From an uncultured Oribacterium sp. (GTDB taxonomy: Bacteria; Bacillota; Clostridia; Lachnospirales; Lachnospiraceae), in assembly GCA_937927445.1 (NCBI GenBank), contig CALAOB010000107.1:1-39963 (forward strand): a DNA stretch of 39,963 nt. Direction: 5' to 3'. This document shows positions 31,528 to 38,469 of this stretch, in pieces (positions within the stretch are counted from its first letter, which is position 1; every line of letters starts with the position of its first letter). The position numbers and the translations under genes are program-made. Below the pieces are notes generated by a model, which was not told the origin of the DNA, ran no database searches, and saw only the letters and a program-made list of their open reading frames with translations.

Positions 31528-31870
31528 CGAGCATCGTAATAAGCCGGGTTATGTATCAAGTGGTCATCTATCTAGGACGCATGTTGCCATACGCCTCAAT
31601 CAACCTACCCGGAAGCGGACGAGCCACCCTATGCTTCCTGTTTGGTCTTTCTTCAGATGGGGTTTATAATGCCGTTCCTGTCACCAGGCCCGCGGTAGTC
31701 TCTTACACTGCCCTTGCACCCTTACCGGCCGAAACCGGCGGTCTACTCTCTGTTACACTTTCCTGTGCGTCACCGCAACCTGCCGTTAGCAGGCATCCTG
31801 CTCTGTGAAGCCCGGACTTTCCTCTCCCAGCCGGTTTCCCTACGCTGGCAGCGACCACATCCGATACTCG
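31528..31870 (-). ncRNA. rnpB: RNase P RNA, class A
   Basis: About 343 bases on the minus strand; catalytic RNA that matures tRNA 5' ends. The 5' and 3' ends pair as P1 (CGAGTATCG with CGATGCTCG). Conserved core blocks are present: GAGGAAAGTCCGGGCT, AGGGTGCAAGGGCAG, GAGACTACCGCGG, GGGTGGCTCG-like CR region, and AGATAGATGACC near the 3' side. It has its own promoter and terminator. An IS66 element has inserted 41 bp upstream of its -35, leaving the promoter intact. Confidence 0.95.
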
Positions 31871-31877
31871 ACACCAC

Positions 31878-31906
31878 ATTTTACCTCAGGAATCCCCTGC
31901 CGTCAA
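31878..31906 (-). promoter_or_regulatory. Promoter of rnpB
   Basis: Minus strand: -35 TTGACG (31901-31906), 17-bp spacer, -10 TAAAAT (31878-31883); start expected at about 31870, the P1 5' end. Confidence 0.8.
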
Positions 31907-31938
31907 GCGCCGTCCGGGGGCCGATGGACGGCCTCCCT

Positions 31939-31946
31939 GCCTTCAC
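31939..31946. repeat. Left 8-bp target-site duplication of the IS66 element
   Basis: GCCTTCAC, repeated exactly at 35020-35027 on the other side of the element. Eight-bp duplications are typical of IS66. Confidence 0.9.
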
Positions 31947-31964
31947 GTTACTGTTCACTGGTAA

Positions 31965-32272
31965 TTCCAGCGTTGGTTAGATCGCTGAAATTTAAATTTT
32001 TATTTTTAACTGTTTTTTTGATCCGGAAGGTTGTTTGTGGACAGCCTATCCGGATTTTCTTTTGCCGTTTTTCAGGTCGTACCGGTATCCACATTTACCT
32101 GCCTCCTTCATACCTATCAGCTCAAAAATGTGGATATCGGTTCTGTCTGATCGCTGAAAATCGTCTTCTGCAGACACCTGTACACATGGCATTTTGACGA
32201 ATGCTGAAACTCCTGCGATTCGCGAAAATACGTGCTTTTTGCTATACTTTTCGCATTGGGAGGTGACAAACT
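31965..32272 (+). other. IS66 left-end non-coding region with two hairpins
   Basis: About 300 bp without a gene. A terminator-like hairpin (ATCCGGA at 32021 with TCCGGAT ending 32055, followed by TTTTCTTTT) would block read-in from outside. A second stem, ACCGGTATCCACATTT (32081-32096) with 32126-32141, has one G-U pair. A -10-like TATACT (32243-32248) and GGGAGGTG precede the first orf. Confidence 0.6.
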
Positions 32273-32518
32273 ATGGGTATTGAAAAGATTATGCATATAC
32301 AGGAAGAACTGATCAAGACATATAAGAAGCAGATTTCTGGCCTTGAAAAAGAGAACGCAAGTCTACGCAAGATGCTGGATATGCAGAATGAAATCATAGA
32401 AACACAAAAGCAGGAACTTGAAGTTTTCGAACGATTTTGGGATAAGGTACAGAAAACTCATGAAAAAGCGGGATCTGATTGGAACGCTGCAGATGCAGCT
32501 GAAAGCAGCACAACATAA
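32273..32518 (+). CDS. IS66 accessory orf, small coiled-coil protein
   Basis: 81 residues, strong heptad-like coiled coil (about 5-60: EELIKTYKKQISGLEKENAS, LRKMLDMQNEIIETQKQELE). ATG at 32273 with GGGAGGTG nine bases upstream. It overlaps the transposase gene in another frame (+1 relative), so the second gene is probably expressed by translational coupling. It is not the classical TnpA or TnpB of IS66, which are absent. Probable transposase partner; function unknown. Confidence 0.6.
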   Translation: MGIEKIMHIQEELIKTYKKQISGLEKENASLRKMLDMQNEIIETQKQELEVFERFWDKVQKTHEKAGSDWNAADAAESSTT

Positions 32519-34133
32519 GATTGATGGTTACGAGTCTGGAAAAAGATACCAGATGATCGAAGAAAGTCATCGTAAATCCAGAAGACACTATCAGCGGATC
32601 ATCGAGCAGAAGAATGCCCGTATCCGTGAGCTTGAGCATACACTTGAAAAAGTCTGGAAATGGGTAGAGGAAATCTGCGAGGATCAGGAAAAAGAGCATC
32701 AGAAGGTTGTCAAAGAACTTATGCGACAGCTTTCTGAGGCAATCGAACGCTACCAGACGGAAGCCAGAAAGTATGACGAGGAGCATGCGATCAACGCTGC
32801 TCTTCGTCAGAAAAAATATGCACTCGAAACCGAACTGGAGGATGAGCGGGAAAAGAACAGAAAGCTGATCGCCCAAATCAGACGTGATTACGAGAATTCT
32901 TCGAAACCTTCTTCACTGTCCCCGAATCATAAGAAGATCACCAATAACCGTGAGAAGACTGGGAAAAGACCGGGCGGCCAGCCAGGTCACCAGGGTCATA
33001 GACGTGTAAAGCAGGAAGTGACCGAGGTGAAATACCTCGAGGCGGCTCCTGAAATCGTGAATGACCCGGATTTCAAGAAAACGGACAAGATCATCAGCAA
33101 GCAGCTTGTAAACATAAAGCTCATCCTTGAAGTGACCGAATTCCGAGCACACATCTACAGAAATTCAAAAACCGGCGAAACTTATCACGCCCCGTTTCCT
33201 AAAGGGGTGGTCGACGATGTCAACTACGGAGGAAGTGTCAAAGCTTTCCTGTATCTTCTGAATAATGACTGCGACACCTCTATCGATAAGAGCCGGAAAT
33301 TCCTGTCCGAACTCACCAATGGAAAACTGAATATCTCAAAAGGCATGATCAGCCGGCTTGGCCACGAGTTTGCCAGAAAGACTGAGGATGAACGTAAGGA
33401 GACTTTCAAAGATATGCTCCTTACTCCGGTCATGCATACCGACTGCACCAATGCCCGTTACAACGGAAAAAGTGCCTACGTATTCATCTGTGCGGATCAG
33501 GAAGGAAACGCGCTCTACTTTGCGCGGGAACGCAAAGGACTCGAAGGCGTAAAAGGAACCGTGACAGAGGATTACCAGGGAACACTGGTGCATGACCATG
33601 AGCTTACGTTTTTTAATTTCGGATCCGAACATCAGGAATGTCTCGCGCACGTCCTCCGCTATCTGAAAGACAGCATGGAGAACGAACCTGACCGAACCTG
33701 GAACCGGGAAATGCATGCACTTGTGACAGAAATGATCCATTATCGGAATGAAACTGCCCTCCATGCCGAACCCGATCTTAGCCAGATCTCTGAGTTCGAG
33801 ACAAGGTATGATGAGATCCTGAAAAAGGCAACAGACGAATACGAATACGTGCTGCCCAGCAAATACTACCGAGAGGGATACAACCTCTACCGCAGGATGG
33901 AGAAGTTTAAAAAAGCACATCTCCGATTCCTCTATGATTATACGATACCGACGACAAACAATGCTGCCGAACGGTATCTGAGAAACTACAAAAGAAAACA
34001 GAAGCAAGCTATGTCGTTCAGAAGCTTCGCATCTATCGAAGACCTCTGTGACGGAAAAAGCGTGCTTATTAAGATACGAAATAATGATGGAGCCAATGTG
34101 TTCCAGGAAGTCGCACAAAGAATGGAAAACTGA
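32460..34133 (+). CDS. IS66-family transposase (DDE), altered C-terminal end
   Basis: 557 residues from the ATG at 32460 (AAGG upstream; a TTG at 32418 is the alternative). A long N-terminal coiled coil is followed by the IS66 signature KRPGGQPGHQGHRR near 180 and the catalytic core. DDE residues: Asp328 in MHTDCTN, Asp379 in VHDHELTFF, Glu504 in NNAAERYLRN, plus CLAHVLRYLKD in the usual CxAH position. The 803-bp duplication replaces the native last residues (AQR then FDS) with MEN, so only the tail changes and activity may persist. Confidence 0.9.
   Translation: MKKRDLIGTLQMQLKAAQHKIDGYESGKRYQMIEESHRKSRRHYQRIIEQKNARIRELEHTLEKVWKWVEEICEDQEKEHQKVVKELMRQLSEAIERYQTEARKYDEEHAINAALRQKKYALETELEDEREKNRKLIAQIRRDYENSSKPSSLSPNHKKITNNREKTGKRPGGQPGHQGHRRVKQEVTEVKYLEAAPEIVNDPDFKKTDKIISKQLVNIKLILEVTEFRAHIYRNSKTGETYHAPFPKGVVDDVNYGGSVKAFLYLLNNDCDTSIDKSRKFLSELTNGKLNISKGMISRLGHEFARKTEDERKETFKDMLLTPVMHTDCTNARYNGKSAYVFICADQEGNALYFARERKGLEGVKGTVTEDYQGTLVHDHELTFFNFGSEHQECLAHVLRYLKDSMENEPDRTWNREMHALVTEMIHYRNETALHAEPDLSQISEFETRYDEILKKATDEYEYVLPSKYYREGYNLYRRMEKFKKAHLRFLYDYTIPTTNNAAERYLRNYKRKQKQAMSFRSFASIEDLCDGKSVLIKIRNNDGANVFQEVAQRMEN
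33318..34120 (+). repeat. Tandem duplication inside the transposase, unit 1
   Basis: 803 bp, repeated head to tail at 34121-34923. I find one difference (G at 34106, A at 34909). The unit includes all three catalytic residues. Confidence 0.93.
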
Positions 34134-34923
34134 ATATCTCAAAAGGCATGATCAGCCGGCTTGGCCACGAGTTTGCCAGAAAGACTGAGGATGAACGTAA
34201 GGAGACTTTCAAAGATATGCTCCTTACTCCGGTCATGCATACCGACTGCACCAATGCCCGTTACAACGGAAAAAGTGCCTACGTATTCATCTGTGCGGAT
34301 CAGGAAGGAAACGCGCTCTACTTTGCGCGGGAACGCAAAGGACTCGAAGGCGTAAAAGGAACCGTGACAGAGGATTACCAGGGAACACTGGTGCATGACC
34401 ATGAGCTTACGTTTTTTAATTTCGGATCCGAACATCAGGAATGTCTCGCGCACGTCCTCCGCTATCTGAAAGACAGCATGGAGAACGAACCTGACCGAAC
34501 CTGGAACCGGGAAATGCATGCACTTGTGACAGAAATGATCCATTATCGGAATGAAACTGCCCTCCATGCCGAACCCGATCTTAGCCAGATCTCTGAGTTC
34601 GAGACAAGGTATGATGAGATCCTGAAAAAGGCAACAGACGAATACGAATACGTGCTGCCCAGCAAATACTACCGAGAGGGATACAACCTCTACCGCAGGA
34701 TGGAGAAGTTTAAAAAAGCACATCTCCGATTCCTCTATGATTATACGATACCGACGACAAACAATGCTGCCGAACGGTATCTGAGAAACTACAAAAGAAA
34801 ACAGAAGCAAGCTATGTCGTTCAGAAGCTTCGCATCTATCGAAGACCTCTGTGACGGAAAAAGCGTGCTTATTAAGATACGAAATAATGATGGAGCCAAT
34901 GTGTTCCAAGAAGTCGCACAAAG
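34121..34923 (+). repeat. Tandem duplication inside the transposase, unit 2
   Basis: Second 803-bp unit. Since 803 is not a multiple of three, the junction shifts frame and ends the first reading frame after AATGGAAAACTGA. Confidence 0.93.
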
Positions 34924-34936
34924 ATTTGACTCATAA
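34148..34936 (+). pseudogene. 3' remnant of the IS66 transposase (native C terminus)
   Basis: 262 residues opening at an internal ATG (MISRLGHEFARK) with no SD-like signal. It repeats the full DDE core of the first copy and keeps the native end FQEVAQRFDS. It lacks the N-terminal DNA-binding and coiled-coil part, so it should be inactive alone. It arose from the 803-bp duplication. Confidence 0.85.
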
Positions 34937-34944
34937 TTGCCAGA

Positions 34945-34989
34945 AAGGCCGGACCGCATCAACTGAGATCAGTTTAGCGGTCCGGCCTT
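34945..34989. repeat. Hairpin near the IS66 right end
   Basis: Perfect 13-bp stem AAGGCCGGACCGC (34945-34957) with GCGGTCCGGCCTT (34977-34989); the loop holds a second palindrome AACTGAGATCAGTT. No T run on the plus strand. May shield or terminate at the element end. Confidence 0.6.
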
Positions 34990-35019
34990 AACTATGCAAG
35001 GTTACGAGTGAACAGTAAC

Positions 35020-35027
35020 GCCTTCAC
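35020..35027. repeat. Right 8-bp target-site duplication of the IS66 element
   Basis: GCCTTCAC, identical to 31939-31946. The original site lay between the kinase stop codon and the rnpB promoter. Confidence 0.9.
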
Positions 35028-35035
35028 TGCTCATG

Positions 35036-36691
35036 TTACCCGACGTCAAGACAGCTGCCGCCGATGAATTCGCGGATAATGGAGTTCTTCGGGATCAGCT
35101 CCGGGCTGATCGGGAGGAAGTAGTCGAGGAACTTGAGGAGGCGCTTCGCCTCCTGATACTCCGGCTCGTCCGGCTGGATCTGGAACAGGAGGGGTGCCGC
35201 AAAGAGCTTCAGTACCGGCAGCTCATAGATCATGCTGGAGTTCACCATCACATCCGCGGTTTCCTGGTACGGGAAGATGTTCTTATCCTCTCCCCTGCGT
35301 ACGCTGTCCCACATGGTGATGGTGTCCTTCGCGCTGTAGCCGCGGGTGCGGTTATCACGCACAATGCGGCGGAGGAGGCGCCCGTCCGCGGTCGGGATGC
35401 GGTTGTGGTCGTCAACATTGATCTGCGTCAGGGCGGAGATATAGATCTTGAAGCGGGCGTCCGCCGGAAGCTGCTTCGACATCTCATCATTCAGGCAGTG
35501 AATACCTTCGATGACGAGGACGTCGTTCTCACCGAGCTTACAGAAGTTTCCGCGGTACTCGCGCTTTCCGGTGATGAAGTTGTAGACCGGCAGCTGCACC
35601 GTCTCGCCCGCGAGGAGCTTCAGCATATCCTCGCTGAACTGGTCGATGTCGACGCACTTGATCGACTCGAAATCCTTCTTTCCATCCGGGCCGATCGGCG
35701 CGAGCTCGCGATCACGGAAGTAATTATCAACGGTGATCGGGTGCGGATGCAGGCCGAGGGCCATGAGCTGGATGCTGAGCCGACGTGCGAAAGTCGTCTT
35801 GCCGGAGCTCGACGGGCCGGCAATCATGACGAGCTTCTTATTCCGCTTCGCGATCTGCATCGCGATGTTGCCGATCGTCTTCTCGAAGATCGCCTCCTGC
35901 ATCAGGATGAGCTCGTCGGTGCCGCCCTGGACGATGCGGTCGTTCAGGGTGCCGACATTGCCGCAGTCGATGGAGTTTGCCCAGGCCGCGGATTCTTTCT
36001 GAACCTTATAGAGCTTGTCCAGCGGGACGAAGGACGCAACATGCTCCGGATCCCGCTTCGTCGGCAGCATCAACACGAAGCCGCTGCCGTACGGCACGAG
36101 GTCGAAGGCCCGGATATAGCTCGTGTCCATAACCATATAGCCATAGTAGTAGTCGAAGAAATTTCCGAGGCTGTAGATGTTGACCCGGCTCGTCATACGG
36201 TAGTGGAACAGGCGCTCCTTGCTCGTCATGCCGACCTCACGAAACATCTGGATCGCTTCGTCGGTCTGCACGCTCTTCTTCATGATCGGAATCTTCTGAT
36301 CCCGGTACGCTTCCATCGTCTGCTTCACTTCGGCGAGCAGCGCCTCCGTCACCTCGACCCCGCCGTTCAGATAGCAGTAGAAGCCACCGCCGAGGGTATA
36401 GTCGACCACGACGCCGAAATCCTTCACATCGGCACAGAGGTGATAGAAGGCTTTCAGCATCATGAAAATCGCGGAGCGCTGGTAAGCCATGTGCCCTTCC
36501 TTGTCCGCGCCCGTGACGAAGCTGATCTCACCGCCCTTCTCCGGTATGCGCTTATGAAGCTCATAGAGCTTCGAATCCAGCTTTGAAAGCAGGATCTCAT
36601 GCGGGATCTCCGCCTGATGCTGCATCGCAATCTCATAAAATGTCGTCCCCGATGGGTATTCCCGGGTCTGTCCCTGTACTGTAATCGTCAT
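35036..36691 (-). CDS. TGS-domain nucleoside kinase (uridine kinase-like)
   Basis: 551 residues. TGS-like N terminus (1-60: MTITVQGQTREYPSGTTFYEI), a middle domain related to threonyl-tRNA synthetase editing regions (about 60-280, with GGGFYCYL), and a C-terminal uridine kinase/phosphoribulokinase domain. Walker A GPSSSGKTT (292-300), DNYFRDREL, and VLVIEGIHCLND are visible. This fusion is common in Clostridia; the substrate is presumed to be a pyrimidine nucleoside but not proven. ATG at 36691 with AGGAGGA. It lies 12 bases after nif3 in the same direction, and the IS66 element interrupts the DNA nine bases after its stop. Confidence 0.88.
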   Translation of the reverse strand: MTITVQGQTREYPSGTTFYEIAMQHQAEIPHEILLSKLDSKLYELHKRIPEKGGEISFVTGADKEGHMAYQRSAIFMMLKAFYHLCADVKDFGVVVDYTLGGGFYCYLNGGVEVTEALLAEVKQTMEAYRDQKIPIMKKSVQTDEAIQMFREVGMTSKERLFHYRMTSRVNIYSLGNFFDYYYGYMVMDTSYIRAFDLVPYGSGFVLMLPTKRDPEHVASFVPLDKLYKVQKESAAWANSIDCGNVGTLNDRIVQGGTDELILMQEAIFEKTIGNIAMQIAKRNKKLVMIAGPSSSGKTTFARRLSIQLMALGLHPHPITVDNYFRDRELAPIGPDGKKDFESIKCVDIDQFSEDMLKLLAGETVQLPVYNFITGKREYRGNFCKLGENDVLVIEGIHCLNDEMSKQLPADARFKIYISALTQINVDDHNRIPTADGRLLRRIVRDNRTRGYSAKDTITMWDSVRRGEDKNIFPYQETADVMVNSSMIYELPVLKLFAAPLLFQIQPDEPEYQEAKRLLKFLDYFLPISPELIPKNSIIREFIGGSCLDVG

Positions 36692-36703
36692 ATCCTTTCC
36701 TCC

Positions 36704-37561
36704 TCAGACGATCTGTGCCGGAAAGTGCAGCTCCTCTTCGAGGATCTCGACCTCCGGGAACTGCGCCCGCAGGAAGTCCGCGATGTAGTGCACGAAGATA
36801 TGCTCGAGGCCGTAGTGGCCGGCATCGAGGAGACTGATGCCCTCCTCGCAGAGGTCGAGGCCCTCGTGGTGGCCCATATCGCCGCTCAGGAAGGCGTCGA
36901 CCTGCAGGCCCAACACCTCCTTCAGCTCACCACGTCCGGAGCCCGGACAGCAGGCGATGCGCCGAATCGGCATGCCGGCATCATAGTACTGAACAAACGG
37001 CAGTCCGAAACACTCCTTCACCAGGGCCGCGAGCTCAGCGGCAGTCATCATCTGCGGAAGCTCCGCCGTGAAGCCGATGCCATAGGCATCTGGGTTCACA
37101 TCCTCATCGCTTTCCACAACACGCAGCTGCAGGCCCTCCGCAGCGCCGTTCTGCGCCTCCTCCGGATGAAATCCCGTCGGCTCCATGAGACCCGTCTTAC
37201 GAAGCCCCAGGGCCGCACAGACGATGTCTGCCATGCCGCCCGGGCAGGAATCGAAGTTCGTGTGCATCGAAAAGACGGAAACGTCATTCCGGATGAGATC
37301 GAGAAGCTTAAGTCCGAGGGCCGACTGATCGTTGATGGCCTTCAGGCCCCGGAAGATGATCGGGTGATGGGTCACGATCAGATCACAGCCGGCGTCGATC
37401 GCGGCGTCAACGACCGTGCAGGAAGCATCCAGCGCGACATAGATGCGGCTCACCTCCCGGTCCGAACGTCCGACCAGCAGGCCCGGGTTATCCCAGTCGC
37501 AGGCCGCGGCCTTCGGTGCAAGCTGCTCGAGCTTTTCGGTAATCATAGATACTGTATTCAT
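36704..37561 (-). CDS. Nif3-like dinuclear metal center protein (DUF34)
   Basis: 285 residues from the ATG at 37561 (GGAGG seven bases upstream; ATGA overlap with trmK). Metal ligands: His pair in LIVTHHPIIFR near 65, Asp in SMHTNFDS near 103, and the C-terminal HYGLEHIFVHY with His and Glu. CCPGSGRGELKEVL is the usual PII-like insert. Members are hexamers; the biochemical role is unsettled, with GTP cyclohydrolase I-like activity proposed for some. The trmK-nif3 pairing is standard in Firmicutes. Confidence 0.9.
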   Translation of the reverse strand: MNTVSMITEKLEQLAPKAAACDWDNPGLLVGRSDREVSRIYVALDASCTVVDAAIDAGCDLIVTHHPIIFRGLKAINDQSALGLKLLDLIRNDVSVFSMHTNFDSCPGGMADIVCAALGLRKTGLMEPTGFHPEEAQNGAAEGLQLRVVESDEDVNPDAYGIGFTAELPQMMTAAELAALVKECFGLPFVQYYDAGMPIRRIACCPGSGRGELKEVLGLQVDAFLSGDMGHHEGLDLCEEGISLLDAGHYGLEHIFVHYIADFLRAQFPEVEILEEELHFPAQIV

Positions 37562-38349
37562 CGATATGCCTCCAGTGCGTTCATACAATGCTGATATGCG
37601 GTACGTACCTCGTCCGAATCGGTCTGCCGGAGGATGCCCTCATATCTCGTTTTTTCCTTCTCCAGAAAGCTTTTTAAAACCGGATCCAGGCGATGAAGCA
37701 GACGACCGCCATAAAGGAAGTCCTCTTCTGTCACATACATCGGATCCGCAGGTGCCGCCTCACTATGGACCGTACCCGTGCCTGTTTTCGCTTCCGCCCC
37801 GGCATCAGCCGCATTCATTTTCCCCGGCACGATATGCCGGACCGCATCCTTCGATGCTTCTCTCGTGCCCGCTCGTCTCGAGACATTCAGGATCACATAG
37901 TACTTCCCCTCATCGATCAGCATCGTCTCTTCGTCGATCAGCATGCCCTCTGCGAGGAGGAAGCGACGGAAGTGCGGGATCTCCGACTGCGGTGACAGGA
38001 CGAAGTGCCCGAAATCCGCGAGCCGTCCCTGCAGGATGCGCTCCATCAGCGGGCCGCCCATCCCGGCGATGATGACACAGTCGGCCTCTCCCGGCGCGAC
38101 CTTCTCGAGTCCGTCCGAGAGGCGGGTCTCGATCTTTCCGGCGAGTCCTGCACAGAGAATGTGCTCTGCGGTCTGCTGCAACGGTCCTTTTCGTACGTCA
38201 CAGGCAAGCGCCCGTGCGGCCTTTCCCCGCCGCACCGCCTCGATCGCGACATAGGCATGATCACAGCCGATATCCGCGATGTAGCCGGAAGCCGGCATCC
38301 GTTCTATGATGGTTTCCAGTCTTTTCGGAAGCTGAAACTGCTTTTCCAA
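37558..38349 (-). CDS. trmK: tRNA (adenine22-N1)-methyltransferase TrmK
   Basis: 263 residues. The start is a TTG at 38349, six bases after AGGAGG; an in-frame ATG at 38427 has no SD. SAM-binding motif YIADIGCDHAYVAI near residue 23, DVRKGPLQQ near 50, and the catalytic loop IIAGMGGPLM near 92. The enzyme makes m1A22 in tRNA. A variable Ala/Gly/Thr-rich insert (about 150-185) separates core from the C-terminal coiled-coil. It overlaps nif3 by four bases. In most Firmicutes rpoD lies just upstream; here dnaG precedes directly. Confidence 0.87.
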   Translation of the reverse strand: MEKQFQLPKRLETIIERMPASGYIADIGCDHAYVAIEAVRRGKAARALACDVRKGPLQQTAEHILCAGLAGKIETRLSDGLEKVAPGEADCVIIAGMGGPLMERILQGRLADFGHFVLSPQSEIPHFRRFLLAEGMLIDEETMLIDEGKYYVILNVSRRAGTREASKDAVRHIVPGKMNAADAGAEAKTGTGTVHSEAAPADPMYVTEEDFLYGGRLLHRLDPVLKSFLEKEKTRYEGILRQTDSDEVRTAYQHCMNALEAYR

Positions 38350-38469
38350 TTCGTTCCTCCTGTATATAGCCTGATCGTTCTGTGCATCGGAATGCTTCTG
38401 CAGAGCCGCTATGTCCCGCTTCATCAAGATGCTTCTGCAGGCCGGCTTTATGAAGCCTCTCCCATATAC

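Larger units (their letters stand above)
31947..35019 (+). mobile_element. IS66-family insertion sequence with internal duplication
   Basis: 3073 bp bounded by 18-bp inverted repeats with one mismatch, GTTACTGTTCACTGGTAA (31947-31964) and the complement at 35002-35019, flanked by the 8-bp duplication GCCTTCAC. It carries a small coiled-coil orf, a DDE transposase and an 803-bp tandem duplication of the transposase 3' part; without that the element would be 2270 bp. It sits between the nucleoside kinase gene and rnpB. Confidence 0.93.

Noticed and set aside
32418..32518. Programmed -1 frameshift between the two IS66 orfs
   Set aside because: The transposase is in the +1 frame relative to the first orf and has its own possible start at 32460; coupling is simpler.
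35033..36586. 517-codon plus-strand frame opposite the nucleoside kinase
   Set aside because: Arg/Asp/His-biased shadow of the kinase gene, with no recognizable domain.
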